DNA of 64,000 bases from CAZDWZ01 sp964509425 (GCA_964509425.1 CAZDWZ010000003.1:372001-436000), one strand, 5' to 3'; shown: positions 24,351-33,437, numbered from the stretch's first letter. Numbers and translations: made by a program. The notes: generated from the letters alone by a model not told the origin.

Positions 24351-24376
24351 CAGTAGAGGCGAGCGAGAGAGTATCC

Positions 24377-25069
24377 ATGCAACTTGAAACCAAAAATCTC
24401 TCGATGAAGTTCCACGACGGCGGGAGAGAGATCGAGATCTTCCAGAACTTGAGTTTTTCAGTCCCGTCGGGAGGCTCGGTTGCGATCATGGGTCAGTCCG
24501 GCGTAGGAAAGAGCACGCTTCTCTACCTTCTCGGTGCGCTCGAGACGCCAACCGGAGGCGATGTTTTCGTCGGAGGTACCAGCTTCAAATCTTTACGCAG
24601 CTCGACGAAGGACATGGCGAAGTTCCGCGGCGAGCGCATCGGCTTCGTATTTCAGTTTCACCATCTTCTTCCTGAGTTCGATGCGGTCGAGAATGTCTCC
24701 ATGCCTCTCATCATCCGGGGCGGCAACCGGCCGGAGGCGAGAGAACGGGCGATCCATTTGCTCAACCGCGTGGGATTAAAAGATCGTTTAACGCATCGCC
24801 CAGGAATGTTATCTGGAGGCGAGCAGCAGCGGGTTGCCATCGCACGCGCTGTAGTCGCCAAACCGGGGTTGATCCTCGCTGATGAGCCGACCGGGAATCT
24901 GGATTCGAAAACCGGCGGAAGCATACGTGATCTCCTGCTGGAGCTTCACCGCGAGGAGAACGCGACTTTAATTCTGGTTACGCATTCGGTAGAGCTGGCC
25001 CGCTCCATGGAGCGAGTAGTTGAGCTTACGACCGGCGGTATGATCGAAAGAGATCGAGAGAAACTATGA
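24377..25069 (+). CDS. lolD: Lipoprotein-releasing ABC transporter ATPase LolD
   Basis: ATP-hydrolysing subunit that drives lipoprotein release with LolC/E. 230 residues, normal for LolD. Walker A GQSGVGKST (39-47), Q-loop QFHHLLPEFDA, ABC signature LSGGEQQ (145-151), Walker B LILADE with the catalytic Glu at 170, and the switch His in THS near residue 200. The FHHLLPEF segment after the Q-loop is the Lol/MacB pattern. Its stop overlaps the bamA start region (24-25 bp scale packing: ATGATG at 25066-25071), so lolD and bamA are co-translated. Confidence 0.95.
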   Translation: MQLETKNLSMKFHDGGREIEIFQNLSFSVPSGGSVAIMGQSGVGKSTLLYLLGALETPTGGDVFVGGTSFKSLRSSTKDMAKFRGERIGFVFQFHHLLPEFDAVENVSMPLIIRGGNRPEARERAIHLLNRVGLKDRLTHRPGMLSGGEQQRVAIARAVVAKPGLILADEPTGNLDSKTGGSIRDLLLELHREENATLILVTHSVELARSMERVVELTTGGMIERDREKL

Positions 25070-27393
25070 TGCATTACTGTTCTTTCCCAATTCGCCTCTC
25101 TGTACTCCGGGTGTTTGCCGGAGTTCTACTGCTGGGAATCGGAGTTCTCGGGAGCTATTCGCTTGAAGCCGCCGTTGCCCAGGACGTTGCGTCGTTCCAA
25201 GTTCGGCAGGTTGAGATTCAGGGGAACAGCCGAGTTGAGACCGGCACAATTCTCCTGCAGGTGAAGACTCGCGCCGGCGGAATGTATGATCCGGCCCTCG
25301 CTGCGACAGATGTGAAGAACATCTATCGGACAGGTTTCTTCGACCAGGTATCGGTCGCACTTCCGGGCGGCGGTGTCGTCACATTCGTGGTGACCGAAAA
25401 GCCTTCCGTGCGGAAGGTCATCATCAAAGGAAATTCTGAGGTCAAAGAAGAAAAGATCAAGGAGAAGCTGAACATCACGTCTCGATTTTTTCTTGATCAG
25501 CGGCGTATCCGTGCCGGCATTGATGAAGTGAAGAAGCATTACGAGACGGAGGGCTACTACGATACCGCGGTCACATATAAGTCGATCCCGATTCAGGAGA
25601 ATCAAGTCGACCTCGAATTCACGATTTCCGAGGGGGAAGAGAGACTCGTTCGCGAAGTCCAGTTTACCGGAAACAGCGAGGTGGATTCGAGCGAGCTGCG
25701 CGGTGTGGTCAAGACTTCGCGTTACAAATGGTGGAGCTCGTGGATTTCCGGAGGCGGTGTCATCAAAAAGGAGGACCTCGCCGAAGACGTCAAGGCAATC
25801 AATCATTACTACCTGGATCACGGATATGTCGACGCCAAGGTCGGTGAGCCGAAGATCAACAAGACCGACAGCGGCATTGAAGTCGTGTTTCCGATCCAAG
25901 AGGGCGAAGTTTTTCGATTCGGAGAAATCAGCGCGGAAGGTGACTTAGTTGATCGTTCGAAATCAAAAACCCTCGAAGGCATTGAAATCAAAAACGGCGA
26001 TACGTTCAGCCTTGATCGGCTGCGAAAGGATGTTTTTGTCGTCTCGGAAAAGTTCACCGATGTCGGCTACGCGTTTGCGAACGTCGAGCCGATGACGGAT
26101 ATCAATCGTAACCGTCGAGTCGTGGACGTGAACTTCAAAATTGATAAGGGGAAGCTTATCACGGTGAATCGCATCACAATCACCGGGAACCGGAAAACTT
26201 TCGATAACGTGATACGGCGTACGCTTCAGATCAACGAGCAAGATATATTCTCGAGCTCTAAGATCCGACGCAGCCAAGAGCTCCTGCAGCGTCTCGGGTA
26301 TTTTGACGAAGTCACCATCACTCCGGAGCCGGCCGGTGAAGAGGGGAAAGTTAATCTCGCAGTTGCGGTTCGCGAAGGGAACACCGGAAGCTTCAGTATC
26401 GGTGCCGGAGTGGCTTCTGGAGATGGTTTTATCATCTCATCACGGATTGCTGAGAACAACCTTCTCGGAACAGGGAACAGCCTCTCGCTCGATTTGAATA
26501 GTGGCTCGCGTCGGGAAAATTATGTTCTTTCGTTCGTAAATCCGAGGATCCGGGATACGCGGCTCTCCGGCGGGATCGATCTTTCCCGCGTCACTCGCCA
26601 GTACGATAGCTTTCAGCGTGAAGAAACTGGGGGAGGATTGAATCTCGGTTATCCGCTTTGGTTCCTCGGCGAAGATTATCTCGACGATATCCGTTCGACA
26701 CTGAGTTACGACCTGACGCGAGTCGAGATCACTGATTTGGATGCAGACGCACCGCTGCTCGTGAAGAATCAACAAGGGAGCTCCGTTTCTTCGAGTTTCA
26801 CTCCCCAGTTGCTTCGCAACACGATCGACAACCCGCTCGATCCGTCGAAGGGATCTCGCCAGAGACTTCAAACCGAGCTCGCCGGTCTTGGTGGCGATCA
26901 GCGGTTCTGGCTCTTGCAGTTTTCGAACTCTTGGTACTATCCACTGTGGAAGTCTTCGTTCGGGAATTTCGTCTTCGCTCAGCGCACGAGCCTCGGCTAT
27001 GGTGAAAACTTCAATGGAGACGACTTCCCAGTATTTCGCCGGTTCTTCCCTGGCGGTATCAACTCCGTTCGAGGGTTCCCGGCTCGCCGACTCGGTCCGA
27101 AAGACAGCAACAACAATGTGTACGGGGGAAACAAAGAACTCATCTTGAATTTCGAGGTGATATTTCCTCTCGTCTCCAGCGTCGGGCTTAGCGGCGTTGC
27201 GTTTTATGATGCGGGAGATGCGTTTGACGACGACCAGAATATCAAGGTCGGAGACCTTCGTCAGGCGATCGGGTGGGGTATTCGCTGGCGATCTCCGCTG
27301 GCACCGATTCGAATTGAATTCGGATATCCGCTTGATCGAGAAGAAGGAGAATCCGGCTTCGTAACCAACTTTTCCTTCGGCCTTCCTCAGTAA
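25066..27393 (+). CDS. bamA: Outer membrane protein assembly factor BamA
   Basis: Core of the BAM complex that folds beta-barrel proteins into the outer membrane. 775 residues: signal peptide at about 8-38, five POTRA domains (beginning VRQVEIQGNSRVETGTIL, VRKVIIKGNSEVKEEKI, VREVQFTGNSEVDSSEL, FRFGEISAEGDL and VNRITITGNRKT) over roughly 45-430, then the 16-stranded Omp85 barrel. The lid-loop motif appears as INSVRGF (the VRGF/Y signature), and the last strand ends NFSFGLPQ. It overlaps lolD and is followed after 146 bp by ompH with its own promoter candidate. Confidence 0.96.
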   Translation: MMHYCSFPIRLSVLRVFAGVLLLGIGVLGSYSLEAAVAQDVASFQVRQVEIQGNSRVETGTILLQVKTRAGGMYDPALAATDVKNIYRTGFFDQVSVALPGGGVVTFVVTEKPSVRKVIIKGNSEVKEEKIKEKLNITSRFFLDQRRIRAGIDEVKKHYETEGYYDTAVTYKSIPIQENQVDLEFTISEGEERLVREVQFTGNSEVDSSELRGVVKTSRYKWWSSWISGGGVIKKEDLAEDVKAINHYYLDHGYVDAKVGEPKINKTDSGIEVVFPIQEGEVFRFGEISAEGDLVDRSKSKTLEGIEIKNGDTFSLDRLRKDVFVVSEKFTDVGYAFANVEPMTDINRNRRVVDVNFKIDKGKLITVNRITITGNRKTFDNVIRRTLQINEQDIFSSSKIRRSQELLQRLGYFDEVTITPEPAGEEGKVNLAVAVREGNTGSFSIGAGVASGDGFIISSRIAENNLLGTGNSLSLDLNSGSRRENYVLSFVNPRIRDTRLSGGIDLSRVTRQYDSFQREETGGGLNLGYPLWFLGEDYLDDIRSTLSYDLTRVEITDLDADAPLLVKNQQGSSVSSSFTPQLLRNTIDNPLDPSKGSRQRLQTELAGLGGDQRFWLLQFSNSWYYPLWKSSFGNFVFAQRTSLGYGENFNGDDFPVFRRFFPGGINSVRGFPARRLGPKDSNNNVYGGNKELILNFEVIFPLVSSVGLSGVAFYDAGDAFDDDQNIKVGDLRQAIGWGIRWRSPLAPIRIEFGYPLDREEGESGFVTNFSFGLPQ

Positions 27394-27476
27394 ATTTCTT
27401 TACGTGCTTTCCAAGGCGAGTTCGCAGGTGTTTTGCGTCTGCCGTCAGACAGCACGGTTACGACTGGGATTGGCTT

Positions 27477-27504
27477 TTGCATAATGTGAGGCATTTGCTA
27501 GTAT
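27477..27504 (+). promoter_or_regulatory. Sigma-70-like promoter candidate before ompH
   Basis: TTGCAT (27477-27482), a 16-bp spacer and TAGTAT (27499-27504) lie 36 bp before the ompH ATG. This would allow ompH-fabZ-lpxA-lpxI to be expressed separately from bamA. Confidence 0.45.
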
Positions 27505-27539
27505 GGCTCGGGCCAATTCGATGATTTTTAGAGGGTGAT

Positions 27540-28100
27540 ATGTCACGCCATTTTTTCAACCGCGTTCAGTCAGCAGGTCCGGTCGCGCTCTTTCTTCTGA
27601 CAGCGTTACCGGGAACAGGATTACCTCTCGTCGGCGTCGACACTGCTCAAGCTGAGTTTCGCGTCGCATTCGTCGATATGCAGCGGGCTCTCCAGGCTTC
27701 CGAAGCCGGGAAAGAAGCGCAAAAGAAGTACGACATCGAGGTCAAAAAGAGTCAATCCAAAATTGACGAGAAAAAAGCCGACTTCGAACGTCTCCAAAAG
27801 TCCTATTCAAAACAAAAAGACAGTCTGAACGAGAAAGCGCGAGGAGATCGGGAAGAGGAACTCGGCTCAGTCGAGAAAGAGCTGCGGCGAAGCTTTCAAG
27901 ATACCAAAGAAAATCTCCAACGGAGAAACGGTCAAATTGTCGGCGAGCTCGTTAATGAGCTTCGAAAAGTTGTTGAAGAGGTCGGGCAGGATGAAGGTTA
28001 CACACTGATTCTCGAGAAGGGCTCTCCTTTGTTGCTGTACGGAGACTCGAAAATCGAGATCACAGAGGAAGTAATCAAAAGATTTGATGCAAAGCACTAG
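27540..28100 (+). CDS. skp: Periplasmic chaperone OmpH/Skp
   Basis: A 186-residue OmpH-family chaperone that escorts unfolded barrel proteins to BamA. The N-terminal 40 residues form a rather long export signal; then FRVAFVDMQRALQASEAGK marks the start of the family body. Residues about 60-140 are a long charged coiled coil (KKSQSKIDEKKADFERLQKS), which forms the tentacles of the Skp trimer, and the C-terminus returns to the beta body (YTLILEKGSPLLLYGDSKIE, DITEEV). AGAGGGTG precedes the ATG. Position after bamA is the conserved bacterial order. Confidence 0.92.
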   Translation: MSRHFFNRVQSAGPVALFLLTALPGTGLPLVGVDTAQAEFRVAFVDMQRALQASEAGKEAQKKYDIEVKKSQSKIDEKKADFERLQKSYSKQKDSLNEKARGDREEELGSVEKELRRSFQDTKENLQRRNGQIVGELVNELRKVVEEVGQDEGYTLILEKGSPLLLYGDSKIEITEEVIKRFDAKH

Positions 28101-28164
28101 TGGCGCGGCGTCGAGTCTGAACAGCGAGAGCTCGTGCGATCTTCCGCACCAGAATTTGAACGAG

Positions 28165-28182
28165 AACCGACTTCGGTCGGTT
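28165..28182 (+). terminator. Hairpin between ompH and fabZ
   Basis: AACCGAC and GTCGGTT pair perfectly around a TTCG tetraloop, 65 bp after the ompH stop, followed by AATTTG. The T run is weak, so it may only partly terminate or may protect the ompH mRNA end. Confidence 0.45.
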
Positions 28183-28247
28183 AATTTGTGAAACATAGCA
28201 CCAGACCGCCTAAGGATGGTTTGGACTGGAGAGTGAGGCCCTGAACG

Positions 28248-28721
28248 ATGAGCATGGAAAAACAAGATGTCGCCAGTGAATTGAAGCTCCCGCTTCGAAC
28301 ACCGGAGATCATGGAGATTCTTCCTCACCGGTACCCTTTTCTGCTCGTCGATAAGGTCACAGAGTTTGTTGATCGAACGAGTATCCAGGGTGTCAAGAAT
28401 ATCACAATAAATGAGCCCTTCTTCGTCGGTCACTTTCCTGGTCGGCCAATTATGCCTGGAGTTTTGATACTCGAGGCGATGGCCCAGCTCGGCGCGCTCT
28501 TCGCGAAGCTTTCTACCGGCGGCGTAACTCCTGAAAAACTCATTGTCTTCTCGGGCGCAGATGACGTCCGATTTCGGCATCCGGTGGTTCCGGGTGACAT
28601 CCTGGTCATTAACATGCAGCTGATTAAAGCGAAGTTCGGACACTGGAAGATGAGCGGGCAGGCGCTTGTGGGAACCGACGTGGCGGCTGAGGGTATCCTT
28701 AAGGCGACGGAGGTCTTGTGA
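28248..28721 (+). CDS. fabZ: 3-hydroxyacyl-ACP dehydratase FabZ
   Basis: Dehydrates 3-hydroxyacyl-ACP in fatty acid elongation and sets the balance with LpxA for 3-hydroxyacyl chains. 157 residues with the hot-dog fold: EILPHRYPFLLVDKV carries catalytic H27, and FPGRPIMPGVLILEAMAQLGA carries the catalytic Glu. The C-terminus includes KFGHWKMSGQALVGTDVAAE. It overlaps lpxA by four bases, coupling fatty acid and lipid A synthesis genes. Confidence 0.96.
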   Translation: MSMEKQDVASELKLPLRTPEIMEILPHRYPFLLVDKVTEFVDRTSIQGVKNITINEPFFVGHFPGRPIMPGVLILEAMAQLGALFAKLSTGGVTPEKLIVFSGADDVRFRHPVVPGDILVINMQLIKAKFGHWKMSGQALVGTDVAAEGILKATEVL

Positions 28722-29539
28722 AAATGCAGATTCATCCCACCGCGATAATCGAATCCGGCGCGGAGATCGGTGCGAATGTCACCATCGGCGCTTATTCGGT
28801 CATCGGGCCTCACGTAAAGATCGGTGAGGGGTGCCACATCGGTCCGCACGTGGTCGTAGAAGGGCATACGACTATCGGCCCCGAATGCCATCTCTCTCAG
28901 TTTTCTTCACTCGGCTCAATCCCTCAGGATCTGAAATTCAAAGGAGAACCAGCGCGGCTTATTCTCGGTGCGCGGAACAAAGTCCGAGAGTTCGTCACAA
29001 TGCACGTCGGTACCGCGAGCGGATCGATGGAAACGATTATCGGTGACAACAACTTGTTCATGGCGAATTCGCACGTTGCGCACGACTGTCGTGTCGGGAG
29101 CAATAACATCTTCGCGAATTCCGTCGCACTGGCCGGTCATGTCAGGCTGATGGACAATGTCATTTTGGGTGGCCTTGTTGGGGTTCACCAATTTTGCCGG
29201 ATCGGCAGCTTTGTCATGATCAGCGCAGGCTCGATGGTAGGAGACGACATCGCCCCATATTGTATCGTTCAAGGTGATCGCGCCTTTCTCCGGGGCATCA
29301 ATGTCATCGGTCTGAAGCGTGCAGGGATGACACCGGATGAGATCGCGATGGTGAAGCGCGTTTACCGACACTTCTTCAACACGATCGGTCATGTCGGTGA
29401 AAAAATTCAAACTCTCCCGCCGGAGTTTGCAGCGAATCCTCGCATCAAATTTTTCGTGGAGTTTTTGGAAGCAAAGTCCCAGCGTGGCCTCTGCTACCCT
29501 TCGCGGCACGCGAGCGCGAATCTCGACGACGCGGAATAA
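28718..29539 (+). CDS. lpxA: UDP-N-acetylglucosamine acyltransferase LpxA
   Basis: First step of lipid A synthesis: transfers a 3-hydroxyacyl chain from ACP to UDP-GlcNAc. 273 residues forming a left-handed beta helix of hexapeptide repeats (IHPTAIIESGAEIGANVTIG onward) with catalytic His 122 in SHVAHDCRVG, then a helical C-terminal domain. GTG at 28718 overlaps the fabZ stop; ATG two codons later is an alternative, both served by GGAGG. lpxD, usually just before fabZ in such clusters, is missing. Confidence 0.95.
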   Translation: MKMQIHPTAIIESGAEIGANVTIGAYSVIGPHVKIGEGCHIGPHVVVEGHTTIGPECHLSQFSSLGSIPQDLKFKGEPARLILGARNKVREFVTMHVGTASGSMETIIGDNNLFMANSHVAHDCRVGSNNIFANSVALAGHVRLMDNVILGGLVGVHQFCRIGSFVMISAGSMVGDDIAPYCIVQGDRAFLRGINVIGLKRAGMTPDEIAMVKRVYRHFFNTIGHVGEKIQTLPPEFAANPRIKFFVEFLEAKSQRGLCYPSRHASANLDDAE

Positions 29540-29547
29540 AAACCCCC

Positions 29548-30471
29548 ATGGGAGCCTTCCTCTCAGCGTTTCGCAGAAAGCCCCTCCCAGATGAAAGCGG
29601 AGCTGTCGATTCCACGGCGGCTCGAGCGCAAAACAAAACCGTTCTCGAACGTCCGTTGAAAAATCCGATCGGCGTCATTGCCGGAAACGGATCGTTTCCA
29701 ATTCATTTCGCAAAAGAGGCTGCGAGAGCGGGACGGGATATCGTCGTTGTCGCTCATTCCGGAGAAACGACGCCTGAGCTCGTTCAACATGTTCAGTTTC
29801 TTCGTTGGATAAAAGTCGGAGAGCTCGGAACGATTATCAGAACTTTTCAAGAGCTGGGCGTGCGGGAAGTCGCCATGGCGGGCGGAATAAATCGCATACG
29901 GCTCTTTGGGGGCGTTAAACTCGATGCTCGTGGCGCACAGCTTTTGGCGAGACTTCGTTCGACCAAGGACGATGTGATCATGCGGGGCATTGCAGAAGAA
30001 CTTGAGAAAGAAGGAATTCAGATAGTTCCCTGCACGATATTCTTGAACGAATGTCTCGTCCGACCCGGTGTCTACACAAAATCGGAGCCGAGTGAAGAAG
30101 AATGGACCGATATTCAGGTTGGGACCGACGCAATCCGTGCGATGAGCTCACAGGATATCGGTCAACTGGTTGTCGTCCGGGAAGGTGTTGTCGTCGCCGT
30201 GGAAGCGGTGGAAGGCACTGATCGGACCATTCTTCGCGGTGGAGAGTTTGGGGGCAAGGGAAGCGTCGTCGTCAAGTTTGCGAAGCCCACGCAGGATATG
30301 CGTTTTGATGTGCCGACAGTCGGCGAGCGGACCGTGAAAACGCTTATCGAGGCAAAGGCCCGCGTTCTGGCCCTCGAGTCAGGACGTTGCCTCATGCTGG
30401 ACGAAGAGAAAGTGGTTGCCCTGGCGAACCGCCACGGAATCTCTATCGTCGGCTGCCCATCTCTTGTATAA
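29548..30471 (+). CDS. lpxI: UDP-2,3-diacylglucosamine pyrophosphatase LpxI
   Basis: Hydrolyses UDP-2,3-diacyl-GlcN to lipid X, doing the job of LpxH in bacteria that lack it. 307 residues with the family start PIGVIAGNGSFPIHFAKEA, a VKVGELGTIIRTFQELGVRE-like block and MAGGINRIRLF, and C-terminal FDVPTVGERTVKTLIEAKA with LDEEKVVALANRHGISIVG. The first 38 residues (FRRKPLPDESGAVDSTAARA) are a hydrophilic extension not needed for the fold. Nine bp from lpxA. lpxB does not follow; the next gene is hppA after 265 bp. Confidence 0.93.
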   Translation: MGAFLSAFRRKPLPDESGAVDSTAARAQNKTVLERPLKNPIGVIAGNGSFPIHFAKEAARAGRDIVVVAHSGETTPELVQHVQFLRWIKVGELGTIIRTFQELGVREVAMAGGINRIRLFGGVKLDARGAQLLARLRSTKDDVIMRGIAEELEKEGIQIVPCTIFLNECLVRPGVYTKSEPSEEEWTDIQVGTDAIRAMSSQDIGQLVVVREGVVVAVEAVEGTDRTILRGGEFGGKGSVVVKFAKPTQDMRFDVPTVGERTVKTLIEAKARVLALESGRCLMLDEEKVVALANRHGISIVGCPSLV

Positions 30472-30661
30472 CGTTCGATTTTCTCGCCTTTCGATGCGAT
30501 TTTACCGCCGTTACACTTTACCTAGGCCCGGCAATTGGTTATCAACTCGTTCGCTTTACATTCGTATTTGAGTCTCGACTGCGGTTTACACTCGTAGCCG
30601 CCATCATCGTGCGAGGAGCACGGTCAGCAACACAGAGCGGTTGCCATTAGAGAAATAACGG

Positions 30662-30730
30662 GAAAGCGAAGCTTTCTCAGGGGAAACGACACAATTTATT
30701 TATGGCAACGCCATAAATTCTATCAGGAGG
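30662..30730 (+). promoter_or_regulatory. Structured hppA leader
   Basis: Two perfect hairpins precede the hppA start: GAAAGC-GAA-GCTTTC (30662-30676) and ATTTATGGC-AAC-GCCATAAAT (30698-30718). The second ends 7 bp before the GGAGG (30726-30730). No T tract follows either, so they look like mRNA-leader elements affecting stability or translation, not terminators. The rest of the 265-bp gap holds nothing I can identify. Confidence 0.4.
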
Positions 30731-30736
30731 ACACTC

Positions 30737-33232
30737 GTGAAAAAGCAGAACAGCCTTTTGCTGGGAACGTCCGCAGCGCTTGCGGCCATTCTATCCAGCG
30801 GAAATTTAGCCTACGCAGGCGAAGCTGATTTGAAGCTCCCTAATTTGGACGTTCCTTTCAATATCTTCGGCTCTACCGTTTCTGGAACGAGTATCCTCAC
30901 CTACGGTTTTGTCATCATCGCCCTCGGGATGGTTTTTGGCCTTCGAGAGTTTGCGCGAATCAAGGCCATGCCGGTTCACTCTTCGATGCTTGAAGTTTCA
31001 ACTCTGATTTATGAAACCTGCAAGACTTATCTCCTGCAGCAGGCGAAATACCTCGTTGTTCTCGAGATGCTCATCGGCGCTTGTATTGTTTACTACTTCG
31101 GCGCGTTAAAACATTTCGAAGCAAGCCGTGTCGCGATGGTCGTGCTCTGGTCGGTTCTGGGGATCCTCGGATCGTTTGCAGTCTCTTGGTTCGGAATTCG
31201 AATCAACACCTATGCGAACAGCCGTACCGCTTTCGCGTCCTTGAAAGGAAAGCCGTATCCAGTCCTCGAGATTCCGATGCGTTCCGGGATGTCGATTGGT
31301 GTTCTCCTCGTCTGCGTTGAGCTCGTGCTCATGATGACGATTCTACTGTATGTCTCTCCGGTGAATGCCGGAGTGTGCTTCGTCGGCTTCGCAATCGGAG
31401 AATCGCTCGGCGCGTCGGCACTCAGAATCTGTGGTGGGATTTTCACGAAAATCGCCGACATCGGTGCCGACCTCATGAAGATCGTCTTCAACATCAAGGA
31501 AGATGACGCGCGAAATCCTGGTGTCATTGCCGATTGCGCTGGTGATAACGCCGGTGACTCTGTTGGTCCGACAGCCGATGGCTTTGAGACATTCGGCGTT
31601 ACGGCTGTCGCGCTCATCAGCTTTATCTGCCTCGCGGTGGGTATGGTTCACGGTGGCGCAAACAACACTCTCGTGAAGACCGCAAACGCCGATCTGTATC
31701 AGGCGAAGTTGATTGTTTGGCTGTTCACGATTTGCGTCTCGATGATCGTCACCTCGCTGGTCGCATACTACATCACCAGCGCCGTGAGCCGCGCAAAGTA
31801 CGGCACGGCAGATCAGATCAACTTCGAAGCGCCGCTGACTCTGCTCGTCTGGGTTGGTGCTATTGTTTCGATGTTGATGACCGCAGGGGTGAGCAATGTT
31901 CTCCTCGGCGATCTCGAGTACGGATTGTGGTGGAAATTGACGACCATCGTTTGTTGCGGAACCGCTGCTGCTGCGCTCATCCCGGAAGCAACCAAGGTGT
32001 TCACGTCGTCGAAATCCCGTCATGTTCAGGAAATCGTTGCCGCTTCTCGCGAAGGCGGAGCGTCGCTTACGATCCTCGCAGGATTGATTGCCGGTAACTT
32101 CAGCGCCTTCTGGAAGGGCCTGATCATGGTGGGTCTCATGTGGGTCGCCTACCAAACAGCGAACACCGGCCTCGAAGCATATATGGTGTATCCGGCGGTG
32201 TTTTCGTTCGGCCTCGTGGCATTCGGCTTCCTGAGCATGGCTCCGGTGACGATTGCTGTCGACAGCTATGGGCCGGTTTCGGATAACGCGCAGTCGGTTT
32301 TCGAACTTTCGCAAATCGAAGGACTTCCGGGAATTTCTGCCGAGATCGAGAAGGCGTTTGGTTTCAAGCCGGATTTCGAGAAGGGTAAAGACTACCTCGA
32401 GCAGAGTGATTCCGGCGGAAATACCTTTAAGGCAACCGCTAAGCCGGTGTTGATTGGTACTGCCGTCATTGGCGCGACGACGATGATCTTCTCGATCATC
32501 CTCCTCCAGAACCTGAAGCTCGACCTCATGGACCCAAGAGTTCTTCTCGGGCTCATGACGGGCGGCGCCGTCATTTACTGGTTCTCGGGAGCATCGATGC
32601 AGGCAGTATCGACCGGAGCGTATCGCGCGGTTGAATATATCAAGGCGAATATTCGGTTGGATTCTGACGCGAAAGCCTCGGCAAAAGACTCGAAGGAAGT
32701 CGTCAAGATTTGCACGCAGTATGCGCAAAAGGGGATGACCAACATATTCGGCGTGATCTTCTGTTTGACGTTGGCATTTGCTTTCTTCGACCCGACTTTC
32801 TTTGCGAGCTATCTCGTGTCGATTGCCGTATTTGGACTTTACCAAGCGATGTTCATGGCGAACGCCGGCGGTGCTTGGGATAATGCCAAGAAGGTCGTGG
32901 AAGTCGACTTGAAGGAAAAGGGTACTCCGCTCCATGCCGCAACCGTTGTCGGCGACACCGTCGGTGATCCTTACAAGGACACCTCATCGGTCGCGTTGAA
33001 CCCAATCATTAAGTTCACGACCCTCTTCGGACTCCTCGCGGTGGAAATCGCGATGGAGATCACCGACAAGGCAATGACGAGAAACTTCGGCATCGTGATG
33101 ATGCTGATTGGTCTCGTTTTTGTTTACCGCTCGTTCTACTGCATGAGAATCGGTTCTGCAGGAATCAACGCGCAAGCGAATAAAGTTGCGCCGATGGCGA
33201 ACGCTCGGAAGAAAACTGGAAACGGGAAGTAG
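30737..33232 (+). CDS. hppA: Membrane H+-translocating pyrophosphatase
   Basis: Pumps protons (or Na+) across the inner membrane using pyrophosphate hydrolysis. 831 residues, about 16 membrane spans. Substrate-binding acidic motifs are present: DIGADLMKIVFNIKEDDARN, PGVIADCAGDNAGDSVGPTA and, late, VVGDTVGDPYKDTSSVALNP. GNTFKATAK carries Lys where K+-dependent pumps have Ala, indicating the K+-independent group. The first 28 residues look like a cleavable signal (SAALAAILSSGNLAYAGEA), uncommon for this family. GTG start after AGGAGG. A strong terminator follows. Confidence 0.95.
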   Translation: MKKQNSLLLGTSAALAAILSSGNLAYAGEADLKLPNLDVPFNIFGSTVSGTSILTYGFVIIALGMVFGLREFARIKAMPVHSSMLEVSTLIYETCKTYLLQQAKYLVVLEMLIGACIVYYFGALKHFEASRVAMVVLWSVLGILGSFAVSWFGIRINTYANSRTAFASLKGKPYPVLEIPMRSGMSIGVLLVCVELVLMMTILLYVSPVNAGVCFVGFAIGESLGASALRICGGIFTKIADIGADLMKIVFNIKEDDARNPGVIADCAGDNAGDSVGPTADGFETFGVTAVALISFICLAVGMVHGGANNTLVKTANADLYQAKLIVWLFTICVSMIVTSLVAYYITSAVSRAKYGTADQINFEAPLTLLVWVGAIVSMLMTAGVSNVLLGDLEYGLWWKLTTIVCCGTAAAALIPEATKVFTSSKSRHVQEIVAASREGGASLTILAGLIAGNFSAFWKGLIMVGLMWVAYQTANTGLEAYMVYPAVFSFGLVAFGFLSMAPVTIAVDSYGPVSDNAQSVFELSQIEGLPGISAEIEKAFGFKPDFEKGKDYLEQSDSGGNTFKATAKPVLIGTAVIGATTMIFSIILLQNLKLDLMDPRVLLGLMTGGAVIYWFSGASMQAVSTGAYRAVEYIKANIRLDSDAKASAKDSKEVVKICTQYAQKGMTNIFGVIFCLTLAFAFFDPTFFASYLVSIAVFGLYQAMFMANAGGAWDNAKKVVEVDLKEKGTPLHAATVVGDTVGDPYKDTSSVALNPIIKFTTLFGLLAVEIAMEITDKAMTRNFGIVMMLIGLVFVYRSFYCMRIGSAGINAQANKVAPMANARKKTGNGK

Positions 33233-33237
33233 TTTCC

Positions 33238-33335
33238 AGTGCCCTGCCCACAAAGTAACAGGCGAATGCCTGTTACTTTGTGCGGCACTGCTCGGCGTAG
33301 CCGAGCCAGCAAGATCTAGCGCTCCGACATTCCGC
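33238..33335. repeat. Palindromic element related to the 23.8-24.3 kb array
   Basis: AGTGCC, then a perfect 15-bp hairpin CACAAAGTAACAGGC-GAAT-GCCTGTTACTTTGTG (33249-33282), then GGCACT. It is followed by GCTCGGCGTAGCCGAGC and CTAGCGCTCCG. The order hairpin - TTTGTGCGGCAC - GCCGAGC - GCTCCG is shared with the units between lolC and lolD while the hairpin sequence differs, so this is a second locus of the same palindromic repeat family. It starts six bases after the hppA stop. Confidence 0.75.
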
Positions 33336-33352
33336 AAAACTACTCCGGAAAC

Positions 33353-33393
33353 GGGCTCACCCTCCGCAATCGGAGAGTGAGCCCATTTTGTTT
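33353..33393 (+). terminator. Strong intrinsic terminator of hppA
   Basis: GGGCTCAC (33353-33360) and CTCCG pair with CGGAG and GTGAGCCC (33377-33384), with a CAAT loop, followed by ATTTTGTTT. 13 paired bases with one internal C/A mismatch. Confidence 0.88.
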
Positions 33394-33437
33394 GGATCTT
33401 CTGCAAATCTGGTTTCGGTCTTCGGATCTTACTTCGG

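Noticed and set aside
31343..32935. Long minus-strand open frame opposite hppA
   Set aside because: It is the mirror of a well-conserved H+-pyrophosphatase gene; its composition (His/Arg-rich) is typical of antisense frames in GC-rich codons.
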